From Lysinibacillus xylanilyticus (GTDB lineage: Bacteria > Bacillota > Bacilli > Bacillales_A > Planococcaceae): a DNA stretch of 64,000 nt. Under the pieces are notes generated by a model. That model saw nothing but the letters and a program-made list of their open reading frames with translations. It made no database searches and was not told the origin of the DNA. The DNA is taken from assembly GCF_001708185.1 (NCBI RefSeq), contig NZ_MDDN01000007.1:1-64000 (forward strand). Reading direction: 5' to 3'. Shown here one piece after another: positions 1 to 9,517 of this stretch; within the stretch, counting starts at the first letter, position 1, and the number at the start of each line of letters is the position of its first letter. The translations under genes and the position numbers were made by a program.

Positions 1-69
1 TCGCTCGACTTGCATGTATTAGGCACGCCGCCAGCGTTCGTCCTGAGCCAGGATCAAACTCTCCATAAA
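1..69 (-). rRNA. 16S rRNA, 5' end only
   Basis: The reverse complement reads as the canonical bacterial 16S start: GAGAGTTTGATCCTGGCTCA, then the GACGAACGCTGGCGGCGTGC region, and ends in GTCGAGCGA. Only about the first 69 nt are in the window; the gene continues off the left edge. The bases after GTCGAGCG fit Lysinibacillus-like Bacillales, but this is too little sequence for a firm taxonomic call. Confidence 0.97.
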
Positions 70-235
70 AAGAAATTTGATTAGCTCAAATTGTTTTGCT
101 GGCATCATGTTTGATGTCCAAAATTTTATTTCGTTCACTAACTCAAGGTTAGTTACTTAAAACTTTATTGATTACGTTTTGCTTGTTCAGTTTTCAAGGT
201 TCATTTTGTCACCGTTTGTTTTCAGCGACTTTATT

Positions 236-264
236 ATCATAACTTGTATTCAACAAGAAGTCAA
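236..264 (-). promoter_or_regulatory. rRNA operon promoter
   Basis: On the minus strand a -35 TTGACT (259-264) and a -10 TATGAT (236-241) are separated by exactly 17 bp, about 170 bp upstream of the 16S start. The leader between them and the rRNA (70-235) carries CCTTGAAAACTGAAC, a motif common in Bacillus rRNA leaders and spacers and related to the boxA antitermination region. Confidence 0.85.
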
Positions 265-345
265 CAACTTTTTTTAAAATCTTTTTTATCAAGTCGTCCT
301 TCTTGTTAAGGACAAGTAATAATATATAATATAGCATTTTAAAAA

Positions 346-1245
346 TCAAGCTTTTTTAGAAAAAAACTTAAAAATCTTTTTCTCATCAACTATAAACAAT
401 AGAATTCCTACTATAACAATTAATCCACCAATAATTTGTGTGTTTATTAAATACTCTTTAAAAATTACTAGAGCTAAAATGGCCGCACCAATCGGTTCAA
501 ATAACATCGCAATCGAAACTACATTTGTACTAACGTATTTGATGGACCAATTAAATAGTGTATGACCAAATAAATTAGGAACTATCGCTAATAAAACAAA
601 CCATATCCAGTCCATAATAGAATAAGGGCCGAATGATTCACCTTTAATAAGAACATAGATAAATAACGTAATTGTACTAACAACATAAACAATCATCGTG
701 TAAGTCACAAGAGATAACCTTTTACGTACATCCTGTCCAAATAAAAAGTAGGCTGTAACAAGTACGCACGCAATCAAAGCAAGCATATCTCCATAAAATG
801 CAGTTCCACTAACTTTAAAATCTCCCCAACTAATTAAAACACTTCCGATTATAGAAATTGCTCCTGCAATAATAGTTTTTACAGTAATCTTCTCTTTAAA
901 GAAAAAATACGTACCTATAAACGCAAACAATGGCTGAAGCGTAACCAAAACTGTAGAACTTGCTACAGAAGTGTAATTAAGTGATTCAAACCACAATATA
1001 AAATGAAAAGCTAAAAATATGCCTGCAATTGAAGAAAATAGCCAATCACGTATTCTTAATTGTTTTACCTCGTTAGTGTATTTCCAAAAAAACAGAGGAG
1101 CCATTATTAAGACCGAAAACAACATACGGTAAAACGCAATAACCCCTGCTTCTGCATTTGCTAATTTTACTAATATAGCAGATAAGGATACCGAGACAAC
1201 GCCAATAAAAATAGGGATGTATGGATGAATTTTGGGTTTCTCCAT
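346..1245 (-). CDS. EamA/DMT-family permease
   Basis: Inner-membrane drug/metabolite-type permease of about 299 residues with some ten hydrophobic segments, the usual length and 5+5 layout of EamA proteins. Recognisable pieces are FYRMLFSVLIMAPLFF near the N-terminus and PIGAAILALVIFKE in the second repeat. The substrate cannot be told. The start is placed at ATG 1245, because GGAGG at 1255-1259 sits about 8 nt upstream; the TTG at 1254 touches the ribosome site. It is monocistronic, with a repeat element upstream and the rRNA leader downstream. Confidence 0.85.
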   Translation of the reverse strand: MEKPKIHPYIPIFIGVVSVSLSAILVKLANAEAGVIAFYRMLFSVLIMAPLFFWKYTNEVKQLRIRDWLFSSIAGIFLAFHFILWFESLNYTSVASSTVLVTLQPLFAFIGTYFFFKEKITVKTIIAGAISIIGSVLISWGDFKVSGTAFYGDMLALIACVLVTAYFLFGQDVRKRLSLVTYTMIVYVVSTITLFIYVLIKGESFGPYSIMDWIWFVLLAIVPNLFGHTLFNWSIKYVSTNVVSIAMLFEPIGAAILALVIFKEYLINTQIIGGLIVIVGILLFIVDEKKIFKFFSKKA

Positions 1246-1263
1246 AAAATCCAACCTCCAATC

Positions 1264-1410
1264 AATTATGCCTCCGCATAATTGCGTCCGGAATCGCCCG
1301 AGGCTTTAACTGCTCTCAGTGAATGTTTGGACACCCACTGAACACTCACTTAAACCCACATTCATCTTACTACCTTTAGAGGTGAGTGACTTATGGCTAA
1401 AAGAAGTTAA
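1264..1410. repeat. palindromic repeat, family 2 copy
   Basis: Intergenic element containing the core GCATAATTGCGTCCGGAATC, then GAGGCTTTAAC and a tail with TTTGGACACCCACTGAA. The same blocks recur at 33826-33930, 37553-37800, 40666-40790 and 49640-49724. It has no coding potential. It separates the EamA gene from the mgtC gene. Confidence 0.75.
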
Positions 1411-1524
1411 AAAATACTTATACATCATTCCGATCGTGATGTACAATACAAAAAAGTAATGTACATATAATAATGATACCTTGCATATCTCTTAGCAATA
1501 CGAAATATCTGTGGAGGGTTGCTT

Positions 1525-2244
1525 ATGGAAACCTTATTTGGAAATATGATTACATATGAAGTTGGCATAAAATTAGTTATTGCAGCCACATTAAGTTTAG
1601 TAATCGGCATTGAAAGGGAATTAAAAAAGAAACCTGTAGGATTAAAAACAAGCTTAGTCATTGCTACTTTTAGCTGTTTATTAACTATTATTTCGATTGA
1701 AACCGCCTATTCAACACCCCCAAGGTCTGACATCAATATTACAATGGATCCTCTTCGCTTGGCTGCCCAAGTTGTTAGTGGAATAGGATTTCTTGGAGCA
1801 GGCGTTATTTTAAGACGCGGAAATGATAGTATCTCAGGTTTAACTACCGCCGCTATGATTTGGGGAGCTGCTGGGATAGGAATTGCTGTTGGCGCAGGAT
1901 TTTATATGGATGCTACATTAGCTGTTATTATCATTGTCTTCGGAATTGAGGTTTTATCGCCATTTCTTATGAAAATAGGACCAAAACGGATTCGTATGCG
2001 GGAAATATCATTGAAAGTTCAGATTAATGATGATAAAAGCAGTGAATCCTTTCTGCAATTTCTAAAGGAGAACAATATTATTATCGAAAACATCCGTATT
2101 CAAGATGTGCCAAACAATGATAATGTTTTACATGAATTAGATTTACGTTTATCATTAATTATCTCTGATAACTTACTGTCATTTTATCGTTCATTACGAG
2201 CACTACCTTATATAGAAAAAATAGAAATGGAAATTTTAAATTAG
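1525..2244 (+). CDS. MgtC/SapB family membrane protein
   Basis: About 239 residues with the MgtC/SapB signature: LSLVIGIERELKKKPVGLKT in the first part, then RLAAQVVSGIGFLGAGVI and GLTTAAMIWGAAGIGIAVGA. Four to five membrane segments are followed by a soluble ACT-like C-terminal domain (from about residue 150). The family is linked to Mg2+ stress and ATP-synthase control in some pathogens; the role here is unknown. The start is ATG 1525, 7 nt after GGAGGG; a TTG lies two codons upstream. A weak dyad TACATCA/TGATGTA (1421-1443) and TATAAT near 1465 lie upstream. No M-box riboswitch is seen. The next gene follows after 14 nt, so the two are probably co-transcribed. Confidence 0.85.
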   Translation: METLFGNMITYEVGIKLVIAATLSLVIGIERELKKKPVGLKTSLVIATFSCLLTIISIETAYSTPPRSDINITMDPLRLAAQVVSGIGFLGAGVILRRGNDSISGLTTAAMIWGAAGIGIAVGAGFYMDATLAVIIIVFGIEVLSPFLMKIGPKRIRMREISLKVQINDDKSSESFLQFLKENNIIIENIRIQDVPNNDNVLHELDLRLSLIISDNLLSFYRSLRALPYIEKIEMEILN

Positions 2245-2258
2245 TTGGAGGATTCTTC

Positions 2259-3245
2259 GTGGCGGAAATATTGAAACTATTAAAAGACGGTAATAAACCC
2301 TCTCTAATGGCGGCATTTGTCAATGCCTTTTTAGGAATTATTAAAGGTGTTGCCTTTTTCTTTACAGGTAATGTTGCCATGTTTGCAGAAATGATGCACT
2401 CTCTAGGGGACGCAGCAAACCAATTTTTCGTTTATATCGGCTCAGCACTTTCTAAAAAAGCACCGACAAAACAATTCCCTGCAGGCTTTGGCCGAATTGT
2501 AAATTTAGTTTGTCTTTTTGCCGTTATTATTGTAGCCATCCTTTCTTATGAAACGGTAAAAGAAGGTTGGCATCATTTTATACACCCTGCTGGAGAATCT
2601 AAAGGAATGCTCATTGCACTTGGAGTATTATTGATCGGGATTGTTTTAGAAGGGTCTGTTCTTGCTAAAGCTGCAGTTGAAATTCTCCATGAAGCTGGTC
2701 AGGAAAAAGCAGGAATATTATCAGCAATCCCTAAAGCTTTTGGCTATTTACATCGTGCAAAACCAGCAACAAAATTAGTATTTATGGAAGACTTAGTTGC
2801 TACAGGTGGTAATGTTTTGGCCTTCGCTGCTATTTTAATCGCACATTTTACAGGCTGGACAAGAATAGAAGGACTAGTTTCAATGATAATTGGCTGCATG
2901 ATGTTCTATGTAGTAGCAAAAGTGTTCCTTGATAATGCACGTGGCGTTATCGGTGAAACAGACGAAGAAATGCTCAACCACATCGCTCATCTTGTTATGG
3001 ATGATCCGAACATTCAAGATATTGTACGCTTAGAGGTTATTAAAGAAGGCGAATTTTTACATGTGGAATTAGTTGCTGAAGCTGACGCTAATCTATCACT
3101 CGCTTTTCTAGATGACGTACGCGACCATTTAACAGAGATCATTTCAAGTCAGAAGGGCGTATCAAAAGTGACCATTTTATTTGATGAGGATGACGGGAAA
3201 TTAGATTGGGTGCATGTTGGTGAAAGACCAGAAACTAAACATTAA
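2259..3245 (+). CDS. cation diffusion facilitator family transporter
   Basis: 328-residue cation/proton antiporter of the CDF family, probably for Zn2+, Mn2+ or a related divalent ion. The N-terminal part has the family pattern MFAEMMHSLGDAANQFFVYIG, with the H/D residues that form the metal site, followed by six membrane segments and a cytosolic C-terminal domain (about 230-328). GTG start; GGAGGA lies 5-10 nt upstream. It follows mgtC by 14 nt, suggesting a shared role in divalent-cation homeostasis. The metal specificity cannot be fixed from sequence alone. Confidence 0.87.
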   Translation: MAEILKLLKDGNKPSLMAAFVNAFLGIIKGVAFFFTGNVAMFAEMMHSLGDAANQFFVYIGSALSKKAPTKQFPAGFGRIVNLVCLFAVIIVAILSYETVKEGWHHFIHPAGESKGMLIALGVLLIGIVLEGSVLAKAAVEILHEAGQEKAGILSAIPKAFGYLHRAKPATKLVFMEDLVATGGNVLAFAAILIAHFTGWTRIEGLVSMIIGCMMFYVVAKVFLDNARGVIGETDEEMLNHIAHLVMDDPNIQDIVRLEVIKEGEFLHVELVAEADANLSLAFLDDVRDHLTEIISSQKGVSKVTILFDEDDGKLDWVHVGERPETKH

Positions 3246-3297
3246 AACAGTAACATCAACCTTATTATCCATAATATTTTTTCTATAATGGGATAAA

Positions 3298-3337
3298 TAG
3301 CTAATTGCCATATTTCAGGCAGTTGGCTATTTTTTTA
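3298..3337 (+). terminator. Rho-independent terminator after the CDF gene
   Basis: TAGCTAATTGCC pairs with GGCAGTTGGCTA (G-T wobbles) around an 8-nt loop and is followed by seven T. It ends the mgtC-CDF unit. Confidence 0.8.
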
Positions 3338-3428
3338 ATTAATTGTAGACGCCCTCGTTTCACTTAATCATATTTCAATGAAGCCACCTTTAAACCTCTC
3401 CATTACATACAAAAACACGATTCTTACA

Positions 3429-3469
3429 TGACAATAAAAAATATGAGACCACAATGCGTAGCCTCATAT
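3429..3469 (-). terminator. Terminator after the alcohol dehydrogenase gene
   Basis: On the minus strand ATATGAGGC and GTCTCATAT form a stem followed by TTTTTTATTG. It lies 13 bp past the stop of the 3482-4645 gene. Confidence 0.75.
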
Positions 3470-3481
3470 CCATATTCAATA

Positions 3482-4645
3482 TTAAAGTGAGTTTTGCAAA
3501 ATAGTACGGACATCTTCTTCTTGTAATTTGTTGAAGTTTCCAAAAGGTCCATTTTGCATAGCATGTTCTACAATTTGATCGAATTTCGAATCATCAATAT
3601 CATAATCTGCAAAGCGACTTGGAGCTCCTAATGAAGTCCAGATTGAAGATAAACGATCAATCCCCTCAAATGCAACCTCTTCCGGTGACTTCCCTGTCGC
3701 ATCAACGCCAAAGACACGTGTTGCAAGGCCTGCAAAACGTTCTGGATTCACCGATACACTTAGACGCATCCAATGAGGCTGTAAAATTGCTAATCCACCT
3801 GCATGAGGAATATCGTAAACTGCAGATACAGCATGCTCAATATTATGTGACGCCCAATCACCACGAGACCCAATTGATAAGAATCCATTTAACCCAATTG
3901 TTCCAGCTAATAAAATTGTTTCACGCAACTGGATATTCTCCAAATCGCCAAGTAATTTAGGTGCTGTAGTAATGACCGTTCGTAAAACACCTTCACACAT
4001 TTCATCTGTAATTGGTGTATTCGTCGTACTATGGAAATACTGTTCAAATACATGTGACATCATATCAACGATTCCATAAACTGTATGATCTTTTGGTACT
4101 GTCACTGTATACACTGGATTTAAAATCGAAAATTTCGGGAATGCAGCAGGACTACCCCAACTTAGTTTTTCTTCTGTAGCTGCGTTTGTAATAACAGAGC
4201 CAGAGTTCATTTCGGAGCCTGTTGCAGCAAGCGTTAAAACTGTTCCGAGCGGTAAAGCGTCCTGTACGAAAACTTTACGTTTCACAATATCCCACGCATC
4301 GCCATCGTATTTTGCACCAGCAACGATCAATTTTGAACAGTCAATAACAGAACCTCCACCAACGGCTAGAACAAGGTCAATTCCTTCTCCCTTACAAATA
4401 TCAATACCAAGTCTTGCTGTTTCAACACGCGGATTTGGCTCGACACCACTCAATTCAAAGATCGTTTTATCCGCTTCATGTAACTTTTCGATGACGGCAT
4501 TGTATACACCATTTTTCTTAATGCTACCTCCACCATATACAACTAACACCTTTTTACCGTATTGCGCGATCTCTTTTGGTAACTTTTCCAGTGCATCTTC
4601 ACCAAAATGTAACTTCACCGGATTATAAAATGTAAATGAATCCAT
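3482..4645 (-). CDS. iron-containing alcohol dehydrogenase (YugJ/BdhA-like)
   Basis: 387-residue group III (iron-type) alcohol dehydrogenase, similar to NADH-dependent butanol dehydrogenases. The nucleotide-binding GGGS (in [13 protein letters not shown]) lies near residue 95. The metal-binding pattern is D-x3-H in [12 protein letters not shown] in SHNIEH and H in YDIPHAGG. It probably interconverts an aldehyde and a primary alcohol in the cytosol; the substrate is not known. ATG start with GGGGCGAATTG upstream. It is monocistronic with its own terminator. No Rex box was found in its upstream gap. Confidence 0.87.
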   Translation of the reverse strand: MDSFTFYNPVKLHFGEDALEKLPKEIAQYGKKVLVVYGGGSIKKNGVYNAVIEKLHEADKTIFELSGVEPNPRVETARLGIDICKGEGIDLVLAVGGGSVIDCSKLIVAGAKYDGDAWDIVKRKVFVQDALPLGTVLTLAATGSEMNSGSVITNAATEEKLSWGSPAAFPKFSILNPVYTVTVPKDHTVYGIVDMMSHVFEQYFHSTTNTPITDEMCEGVLRTVITTAPKLLGDLENIQLRETILLAGTIGLNGFLSIGSRGDWASHNIEHAVSAVYDIPHAGGLAILQPHWMRLSVSVNPERFAGLATRVFGVDATGKSPEEVAFEGIDRLSSIWTSLGAPSRFADYDIDDSKFDQIVEHAMQNGPFGNFNKLQEEDVRTILQNSL

Positions 4646-5015
4646 TCAATTCGCCCCTTTCTAGTTGGATTTTCTCATATTTCTATTAGGGAAAGCAAAG
4701 ATTAAATTTTGGCGAGTCGTCGTTATAAATCTTATGAATCTATTCAGGAACTGGGACATTTATTTCTGCTTATTTCTCAACTCATAGCATTTTAAACAAT
4801 CCTGGTTTTGGTTTTACTCGATTAAAAATTCTAATAGTAAAAACATATACTGCTCATCAAAGTATCAGCGATTTTCTCGATGTTATCAGAGTGAAGCAGC
4901 TCATCAGACGCTCCCAAGAATGCGCCCAGCCGGAACGGAAATCACCCCCTCTTTTTGCTCAAGAGCCCTACTTTATTTAATTTGACGCCTTAATTTCATT
5001 GACACACTAAGTCTT
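4646..5015. other. gene-free stretch with a decayed repeat fragment
   Basis: About 370 bp without a credible ORF. Positions 4893-4950, read on the minus strand, match the inner part of the MITE-like family 1 (TTTCCGTTCCGGCTGGGCGC), so this is a decayed, inverted copy. The rest shows nothing recognisable apart from the promoter region of the dehydrogenase next to 4645. Confidence 0.5.
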
Positions 5016-5060
5016 TAAAAACACGAAACGAGTCATCCCATTAAAGGAATGACTCGTTTC
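5016..5060 (-). terminator. Terminator after glutamate dehydrogenase
   Basis: On the minus strand GAAACGAGTCAT and ATGACTCGTTTC flank a short loop and are followed by GTGTTTTTAAA. A strong stem of 14 or more pairs that closes the transcript starting at 6320. Confidence 0.9.
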
Positions 5061-5075
5061 ATATTTATATTTTGA

Positions 5076-6320
5076 TTAAACCCATCCACGGAAGCGTGAA
5101 GCTTCTGCAGTACGACGAACACCTACCATATAAGCTGCTAAACGCATGTTAATGTTACGTGTTGTTGCTGTTGTATAAACGTTTTCAAATGCATCAACCA
5201 TTTTTTTGTATAGACGTTCTTCAACTTCTTCCTCAGTCCAGTAATAACCTTGGTTATTTTGTACCCATTCGAAGTAAGAAACTGTTACCCCACCAGCAGA
5301 TGCTAATACGTCTGGTACAAGTAAAATGCCACGCTCAGTTAAAATTCTAGTTGCTTCAGCAGTTGTTGGACCATTTGCTGCTTCTACTACAATGTTTGCT
5401 TTAATGTTGTGTGCATTTTCAGCAGTAATTTGATTTTCAATAGCAGCAGGCACTAGAATGTCACAATCAAGCTCTAATAATTCTTTATTTGAAATTGTGT
5501 TTTCAAATAATGTTGTTACTGTACCAAAGCTATCACGACGATCTAATAAGTATTCGATATCTAAACCTTCTGGATCATGAAGTGCACCATAAGCATCTGA
5601 AATACCGATTACTTTTGCACCTAAATCATGCATGAATTTCGCAAGGAAGCTACCTGCGTTACCAAAGCCTTGAATAACAACGCGTGCACCTTTAAGATCA
5701 ATGTCACGTTTTTTCGCTGCTTCTTGGATAACGATTGTTACACCTTGTGCAGTAGCACGGTCACGACCTTGAGAACCACCAAGCACTAGTGGCTTACCTG
5801 TGATGAAACCTGGTGAGTTGAATTCATCCATACGGCTGTATTCGTCCATCATCCAAGCCATAATTTGCGCATTCGTAAATACGTCTGGAGCAGGAATGTC
5901 TTTTGTTGGTCCTACGATTTGACTAACTGCACGTACATAGCCGCGGCTTAATCGTTCAATTTCACCCATAGACATTTGACGTGGATCACAGATGACACCG
6001 CCTTTACCACCGCCATAAGGTAGATCCACAATACCACATTTCAATGTCATCCACATTGAAAGCGCTTTAACCTCTTCCTCAGAAACTGCTGGGTGGAAAC
6101 GTACCCCACCTTTAGTTGGTCCTACAGCATCATTATGTTGTGCACGGTAACCAGTAAATACTTTAGTTGTACCATCATCCATTTTCACTGGGATGCGTAC
6201 TTGTAACATACGAAGTGGTTCTTTTAACAATTCATACATTGCTTCGTCATAGCCAAGTTTATTTAGAGCATCTTGAATGACATCTTGTGTTGATGTGAAT
6301 AGGTTTAAGTTTTCAGACAT
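5076..6320 (-). CDS. NAD-specific glutamate dehydrogenase (RocG/GudB type)
   Basis: 414 residues, the usual length for this hexameric enzyme, which converts glutamate to 2-oxoglutarate and ammonia. PTKGGVRFHP (about 68-77) and PYGGGKGGV with the catalytic lysine near 106 are intact; GFGNAGSF near 220 starts the NAD-binding fold. ATG start with AAAGAGGCG upstream. It lies directly downstream of rocD and rocA on the same strand, so it completes the route from arginine, ornithine and proline to central metabolism. TACAAT in the 83-bp gap suggests a promoter of its own. Whether it is RocG or GudB cannot be told; no gudB-type inactivating duplication is visible. Confidence 0.95.
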   Translation of the reverse strand: MSENLNLFTSTQDVIQDALNKLGYDEAMYELLKEPLRMLQVRIPVKMDDGTTKVFTGYRAQHNDAVGPTKGGVRFHPAVSEEEVKALSMWMTLKCGIVDLPYGGGKGGVICDPRQMSMGEIERLSRGYVRAVSQIVGPTKDIPAPDVFTNAQIMAWMMDEYSRMDEFNSPGFITGKPLVLGGSQGRDRATAQGVTIVIQEAAKKRDIDLKGARVVIQGFGNAGSFLAKFMHDLGAKVIGISDAYGALHDPEGLDIEYLLDRRDSFGTVTTLFENTISNKELLELDCDILVPAAIENQITAENAHNIKANIVVEAANGPTTAEATRILTERGILLVPDVLASAGGVTVSYFEWVQNNQGYYWTEEEVEERLYKKMVDAFENVYTTATTRNINMRLAAYMVGVRRTAEASRFRGWV

Positions 6321-6403
6321 ATTAAATCGCCTCTTTGTTTTTTTTAATGATAGTATATCGGCATCATTGTAACATACTTCCGAATTAAAATGTGAACATT
6401 TTG

Positions 6404-7597
6404 TTAAAGATTAAATACTTTTTCAATTTGAGCAATCGACCAGTCTAAATCTTCTTGTGAAATAACAAGTGGTGGCGCAAATCGAATGACTGTATCATGT
6501 GTTTCTTTACATAATAAGCCTAGTTCTTTAAGCTTTTCACAGTATGGACGTGCTGCCTCAGTTAATTCCATTCCGATGAATAGACCACGACCACGAACTT
6601 CTTTAATTACCGGATTATTAATGTTGCGTAATTTACCTTTGAAATATTCACCTAGCTCTTGAGAACGCTCAGCTAATTTTTCATCTAGTAATACTTTAAG
6701 TGATGCAATAGAAACCGCACATGCTAATGGATTACCACCGAATGTAGAACCATGTGAACCTGGATTGAATACACCTAAGATGTCACGGTTTGCAGCTACA
6801 CAAGAAATTGGGAATACACCGCCACCTAGAGCTTTACCTAAAATGTACATATCAGGCTCTACATCTTCCCAGTCACACGCAAACATTTTACCTGTACGTG
6901 CTAAACCAGCTTGGATTTCATCTGCAATGAATAAAACATTGTTTTCACGACATAATTCGCGAGCTGCTTTTAAGAAGCCTTCTGGTGGAATAACAATACC
7001 CGCTTCACCTTGGATTGGTTCGATTAAAAACGCTGCAGTGTTCGGAGTAATCGCTGATTTCAATGCTTCTAAGTTACCATAATCCACTAACTTAACATTC
7101 GGTAACATCGGACCGAAGCCACGACGATATTCTTCGTCAGATGATAAAGATACAGCAAGCATTGTACGGCCATGGAAGTTTCCGTTACACGCAATGATTT
7201 CAGCCTTGCCATCTTCTACACCTTTTACATCATATGCCCAACGACGAGCCGCTTTAAATGCAGTTTCTACCGCTTCTGCACCTGTATTCATTGGTAATAC
7301 CATTTGTTTATTCGTTAATTTACCTACAAGCTCATACCATTCACCAAGGTTTTCGCTATAAAACGCACGAGAAGTTAATGTTACTTTATCAGCTTGCTCT
7401 TTTAACGCAGCAATAATTTTAGGATGACGATGTCCCTGATTAACAGCAGAGTAAGCTGATAGCATATCTAAGTATTTGTTTCCTTCTGGATCTTTTACCC
7501 AAGCACCCTCAGCCTCTGAAATAACGATTGGCAGTGGGTGATAGTTTGCAGCACCAAAATTTTGAGTTTGTTCAATAACTTGTTGTGTTTTTGTCAT
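6404..7597 (-). CDS. rocD: ornithine aminotransferase
   Basis: About 397-residue class III PLP aminotransferase that moves the delta-amino group of ornithine to 2-oxoglutarate, giving glutamate-5-semialdehyde. [28 protein letters not shown] and the PLP lysine in [11 protein letters not shown] are all present. ATG 7597 is preferred because AAGGAGAG is 7-8 nt upstream; the longer frame from 7624 has no ribosome site. It lies between rocA and the glutamate dehydrogenase gene on one strand, in a catabolic order. The 230 bp separating it from rocA hold a large hairpin (7688-7782). Confidence 0.95.
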   Translation of the reverse strand: MTKTQQVIEQTQNFGAANYHPLPIVISEAEGAWVKDPEGNKYLDMLSAYSAVNQGHRHPKIIAALKEQADKVTLTSRAFYSENLGEWYELVGKLTNKQMVLPMNTGAEAVETAFKAARRWAYDVKGVEDGKAEIIACNGNFHGRTMLAVSLSSDEEYRRGFGPMLPNVKLVDYGNLEALKSAITPNTAAFLIEPIQGEAGIVIPPEGFLKAARELCRENNVLFIADEIQAGLARTGKMFACDWEDVEPDMYILGKALGGGVFPISCVAANRDILGVFNPGSHGSTFGGNPLACAVSIASLKVLLDEKLAERSQELGEYFKGKLRNINNPVIKEVRGRGLFIGMELTEAARPYCEKLKELGLLCKETHDTVIRFAPPLVISQEDLDWSIAQIEKVFNL

Positions 7598-7687
7598 ATA
7601 GTATTCTCTCCTTACTTTCATCATGAAAAATCTATGGAAGACTAAAAGCTAATTTACTAGACAGCATTTTCTGAATAAAGAAAAAAT

Positions 7688-7782
7688 AAGAATCTACGCT
7701 TCCCCTAGGTAAAGCCACCTCGACGTTTGCTACTGCGGTTCTTGCCAGGCATACTTTCCCAGGAGGAGTTTCGCAGATTCTT
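7688..7782. other. large imperfect palindrome between rocA and rocD
   Basis: A 95-nt structure closed by AAGAATCTACG (7688-7698) and CGCAGATTCTT (7772-7782), an 11-bp stem with one G-T pair. The interior is also largely self-complementary (CTTCCCCTAGGTAAAG against CTTTCCCAGGAGGAG). On the minus strand it is followed by TTATTTTTTC and on the plus strand by CTTTTTAA, so it could end transcription either way. It may be a terminator or attenuator between rocA and rocD, a palindromic repeat, or a structured RNA. I do not recognise a known riboswitch. Confidence 0.6.
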
Positions 7783-7827
7783 TTTAATCCTAATACTTAT
7801 AGAAAAGCTTAAGCTTGACCTTAAACA

Positions 7828-9372
7828 TTACAGCATTTCTGAAGTTGTTTTTGCTTGCATGTGAAGTTGTAAATAGTCAGGACCACCTGCTTTTGAGTCT
7901 GTACCTGACATATTGAAGCCACCAAATGGTTGGTAACCTACGATTGCACCTGTACAACCACGGTTGAAGTATAAGTTACCTACATGGAAATCTTCACGTG
8001 CTTTTTCTAAATTCACACGATTATTTGTAATAACCGCACCAGTTAAACCGTATTCAGTATCGTTTGCAATATCGATTGCTTCATCGAAATCTTTAGCTTT
8101 TGTAATAGCTACAACTGGTCCAAAAATTTCTTCTTTCATAACACGTGCATTACGATCTACGTCTGCAAATACTGTTGGTTGGACGAAGTAACCAACTGAA
8201 TCATCAGCTGTACCACCAGCAACAAGGCGACCTTCTCCCTTACCAATTTCAATGTATTCTGTAATTTTGTTGAATGCTGCTTGGTCGATAACTGTTGCCA
8301 TGAAGTTGCTGAAGTCTGCTGGATCACCAACTGTTAGTGCATTCGTAAGCTCCACTACGCGATTCACTACTGTGTCATATACATCTTCAACGATAACAGC
8401 ACGAGAACATGCTGAACATTTTTGACCTGAGAAGCCGAATGCTGATTTTACGATAGATTGTGCAGCAAGCTCTAAATCTGCTTCTTTATCAACTACAATT
8501 GTATCTTTACCGCCCATTTCAGCGATTACACGTTTAATCCAAATTTGACCATCATTTAATACAGATGCACGTTGGTTAATACGTAAACCTACATCACGTG
8601 AACCAGTGAAGCTAATGAAACGTGTTTTTGGATGATCAACTAAATAGTCACCAACTTCTGCACCAGAACCCGGTACAAAGTTCACAGCACCTGCTGGCAG
8701 ACCTGCTTGCTCTAATACTTCGATAAATTTATAAGCAACTACTGGAGTTGTAGAAGCTGGTTTTAATAATACAGTGTTACCTGTTACTAAAGCTGCAACC
8801 GTTGTACCTGCCATAATTGCGAATGGGAAGTTCCAAGGTGAAATAACAATACCAATCCCTAATGGAATATAGTCATAACGGTTGTATTCACCTGGACGGC
8901 TTTCTACAGGTTGACCGTCTTTAATACGTAGCATTTGACGACCATAGTATTCTAAAAAGTCGATTGCTTCTGCAGTATCTGCATCAGCTTCAGCCCATGG
9001 TTTACCTGCTTCTTTTGTTAAAAGTGCAGAGAATTCATGTTTGCGACGGCGAATAATCGCTGCTGCTTTAAATAAAACATCTGCACGAATAGCTGGATCT
9101 ACTTTTTTCCAAGTTTTAAATGTTTCATCAGCCGCTTGCATCGCTTTTTCAGCTAGCTCTTTACTTGCTTTTGATACGCGACCAATTACTTCTGTTTTCT
9201 TTGCAGGGTTATATGAAATGATTTTATCTTCTGTAGTAATACGTTCGCCACCAATAATAAGTGGATAGTCTTGACCTAAATAACTCTCAACTTTATTTAA
9301 AGCCTCTACATATGCGTTGTAGTTTGCTTCTTGAGTAAAATCCGTGAATGGTTCGTGTTTGTATGAAATCAT
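7828..9372 (-). CDS. rocA: 1-pyrroline-5-carboxylate dehydrogenase
   Basis: 514-residue aldehyde dehydrogenase of the RocA/PutC branch that oxidises glutamate-5-semialdehyde to glutamate with NAD+. [14 protein letters not shown] carries the catalytic cysteine, AEMGGKD the general-base glutamate, and SFTGSRDVG the cofactor-loop region. ATG start with GGGAGGA 8 nt upstream. It is transcribed away from the PAS/AAA regulator at 9518. The shared gap holds two dyads and a TATAAT that would serve rocA (see 9406-9489). It supplies glutamate to the dehydrogenase downstream. Confidence 0.95.
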   Translation of the reverse strand: MISYKHEPFTDFTQEANYNAYVEALNKVESYLGQDYPLIIGGERITTEDKIISYNPAKKTEVIGRVSKASKELAEKAMQAADETFKTWKKVDPAIRADVLFKAAAIIRRRKHEFSALLTKEAGKPWAEADADTAEAIDFLEYYGRQMLRIKDGQPVESRPGEYNRYDYIPLGIGIVISPWNFPFAIMAGTTVAALVTGNTVLLKPASTTPVVAYKFIEVLEQAGLPAGAVNFVPGSGAEVGDYLVDHPKTRFISFTGSRDVGLRINQRASVLNDGQIWIKRVIAEMGGKDTIVVDKEADLELAAQSIVKSAFGFSGQKCSACSRAVIVEDVYDTVVNRVVELTNALTVGDPADFSNFMATVIDQAAFNKITEYIEIGKGEGRLVAGGTADDSVGYFVQPTVFADVDRNARVMKEEIFGPVVAITKAKDFDEAIDIANDTEYGLTGAVITNNRVNLEKAREDFHVGNLYFNRGCTGAIVGYQPFGGFNMSGTDSKAGGPDYLQLHMQAKTTSEML

Positions 9373-9405
9373 AATTTATCCTCCCTAGTGAGATGTATTT
9401 TAGAG

Positions 9406-9489
9406 TGCAAAAAACATTGACGCAAAATATTTTTGCGTTTAGAATATTCTTACACTTATTATAATGCAAAATTCTGTTGCATATTTCAA
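9406..9489. promoter_or_regulatory. divergent operator/promoter region, rocA and regulator
   Basis: Two dyads share a YGCAAA half-site. IR1 is ACGCAAAA-TAT-TTTTGCGT (9420-9438). IR2 is ATGCAA-N7-TTGCAT (9464-9482). A further TGCAAAAAA half-site lies at 9406. IR1 fills the spacer of a plus-strand promoter, TTGACG (9417-9422), 17 bp, TAGAAT (9440-9445), which would drive the regulator. IR2 fills the 20-bp spacer between minus-strand TTGAAA (9484-9489) and TATAAT (9458-9463), which would drive rocA. No -12/-24 sigma-54 promoter is seen. Binding by the neighbouring regulator is inference. Confidence 0.65.
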
Positions 9490-9517
9490 GTAAAAAATTT
9501 TTTGAGGTGCACATTTT

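Noticed and set aside
1390..1518. Possible Mg2+ (M-box) riboswitch before the MgtC gene
   Set aside because: The leader is too short and lacks the M-box conserved blocks; only a weak dyad and a TATAAT are seen.
7598..9517. Sigma-54 (-12/-24) promoters for rocA and rocD
   Set aside because: No TGGCAC-N5-TTGC pattern at proper places on the minus strand; the visible signal is TATAAT.
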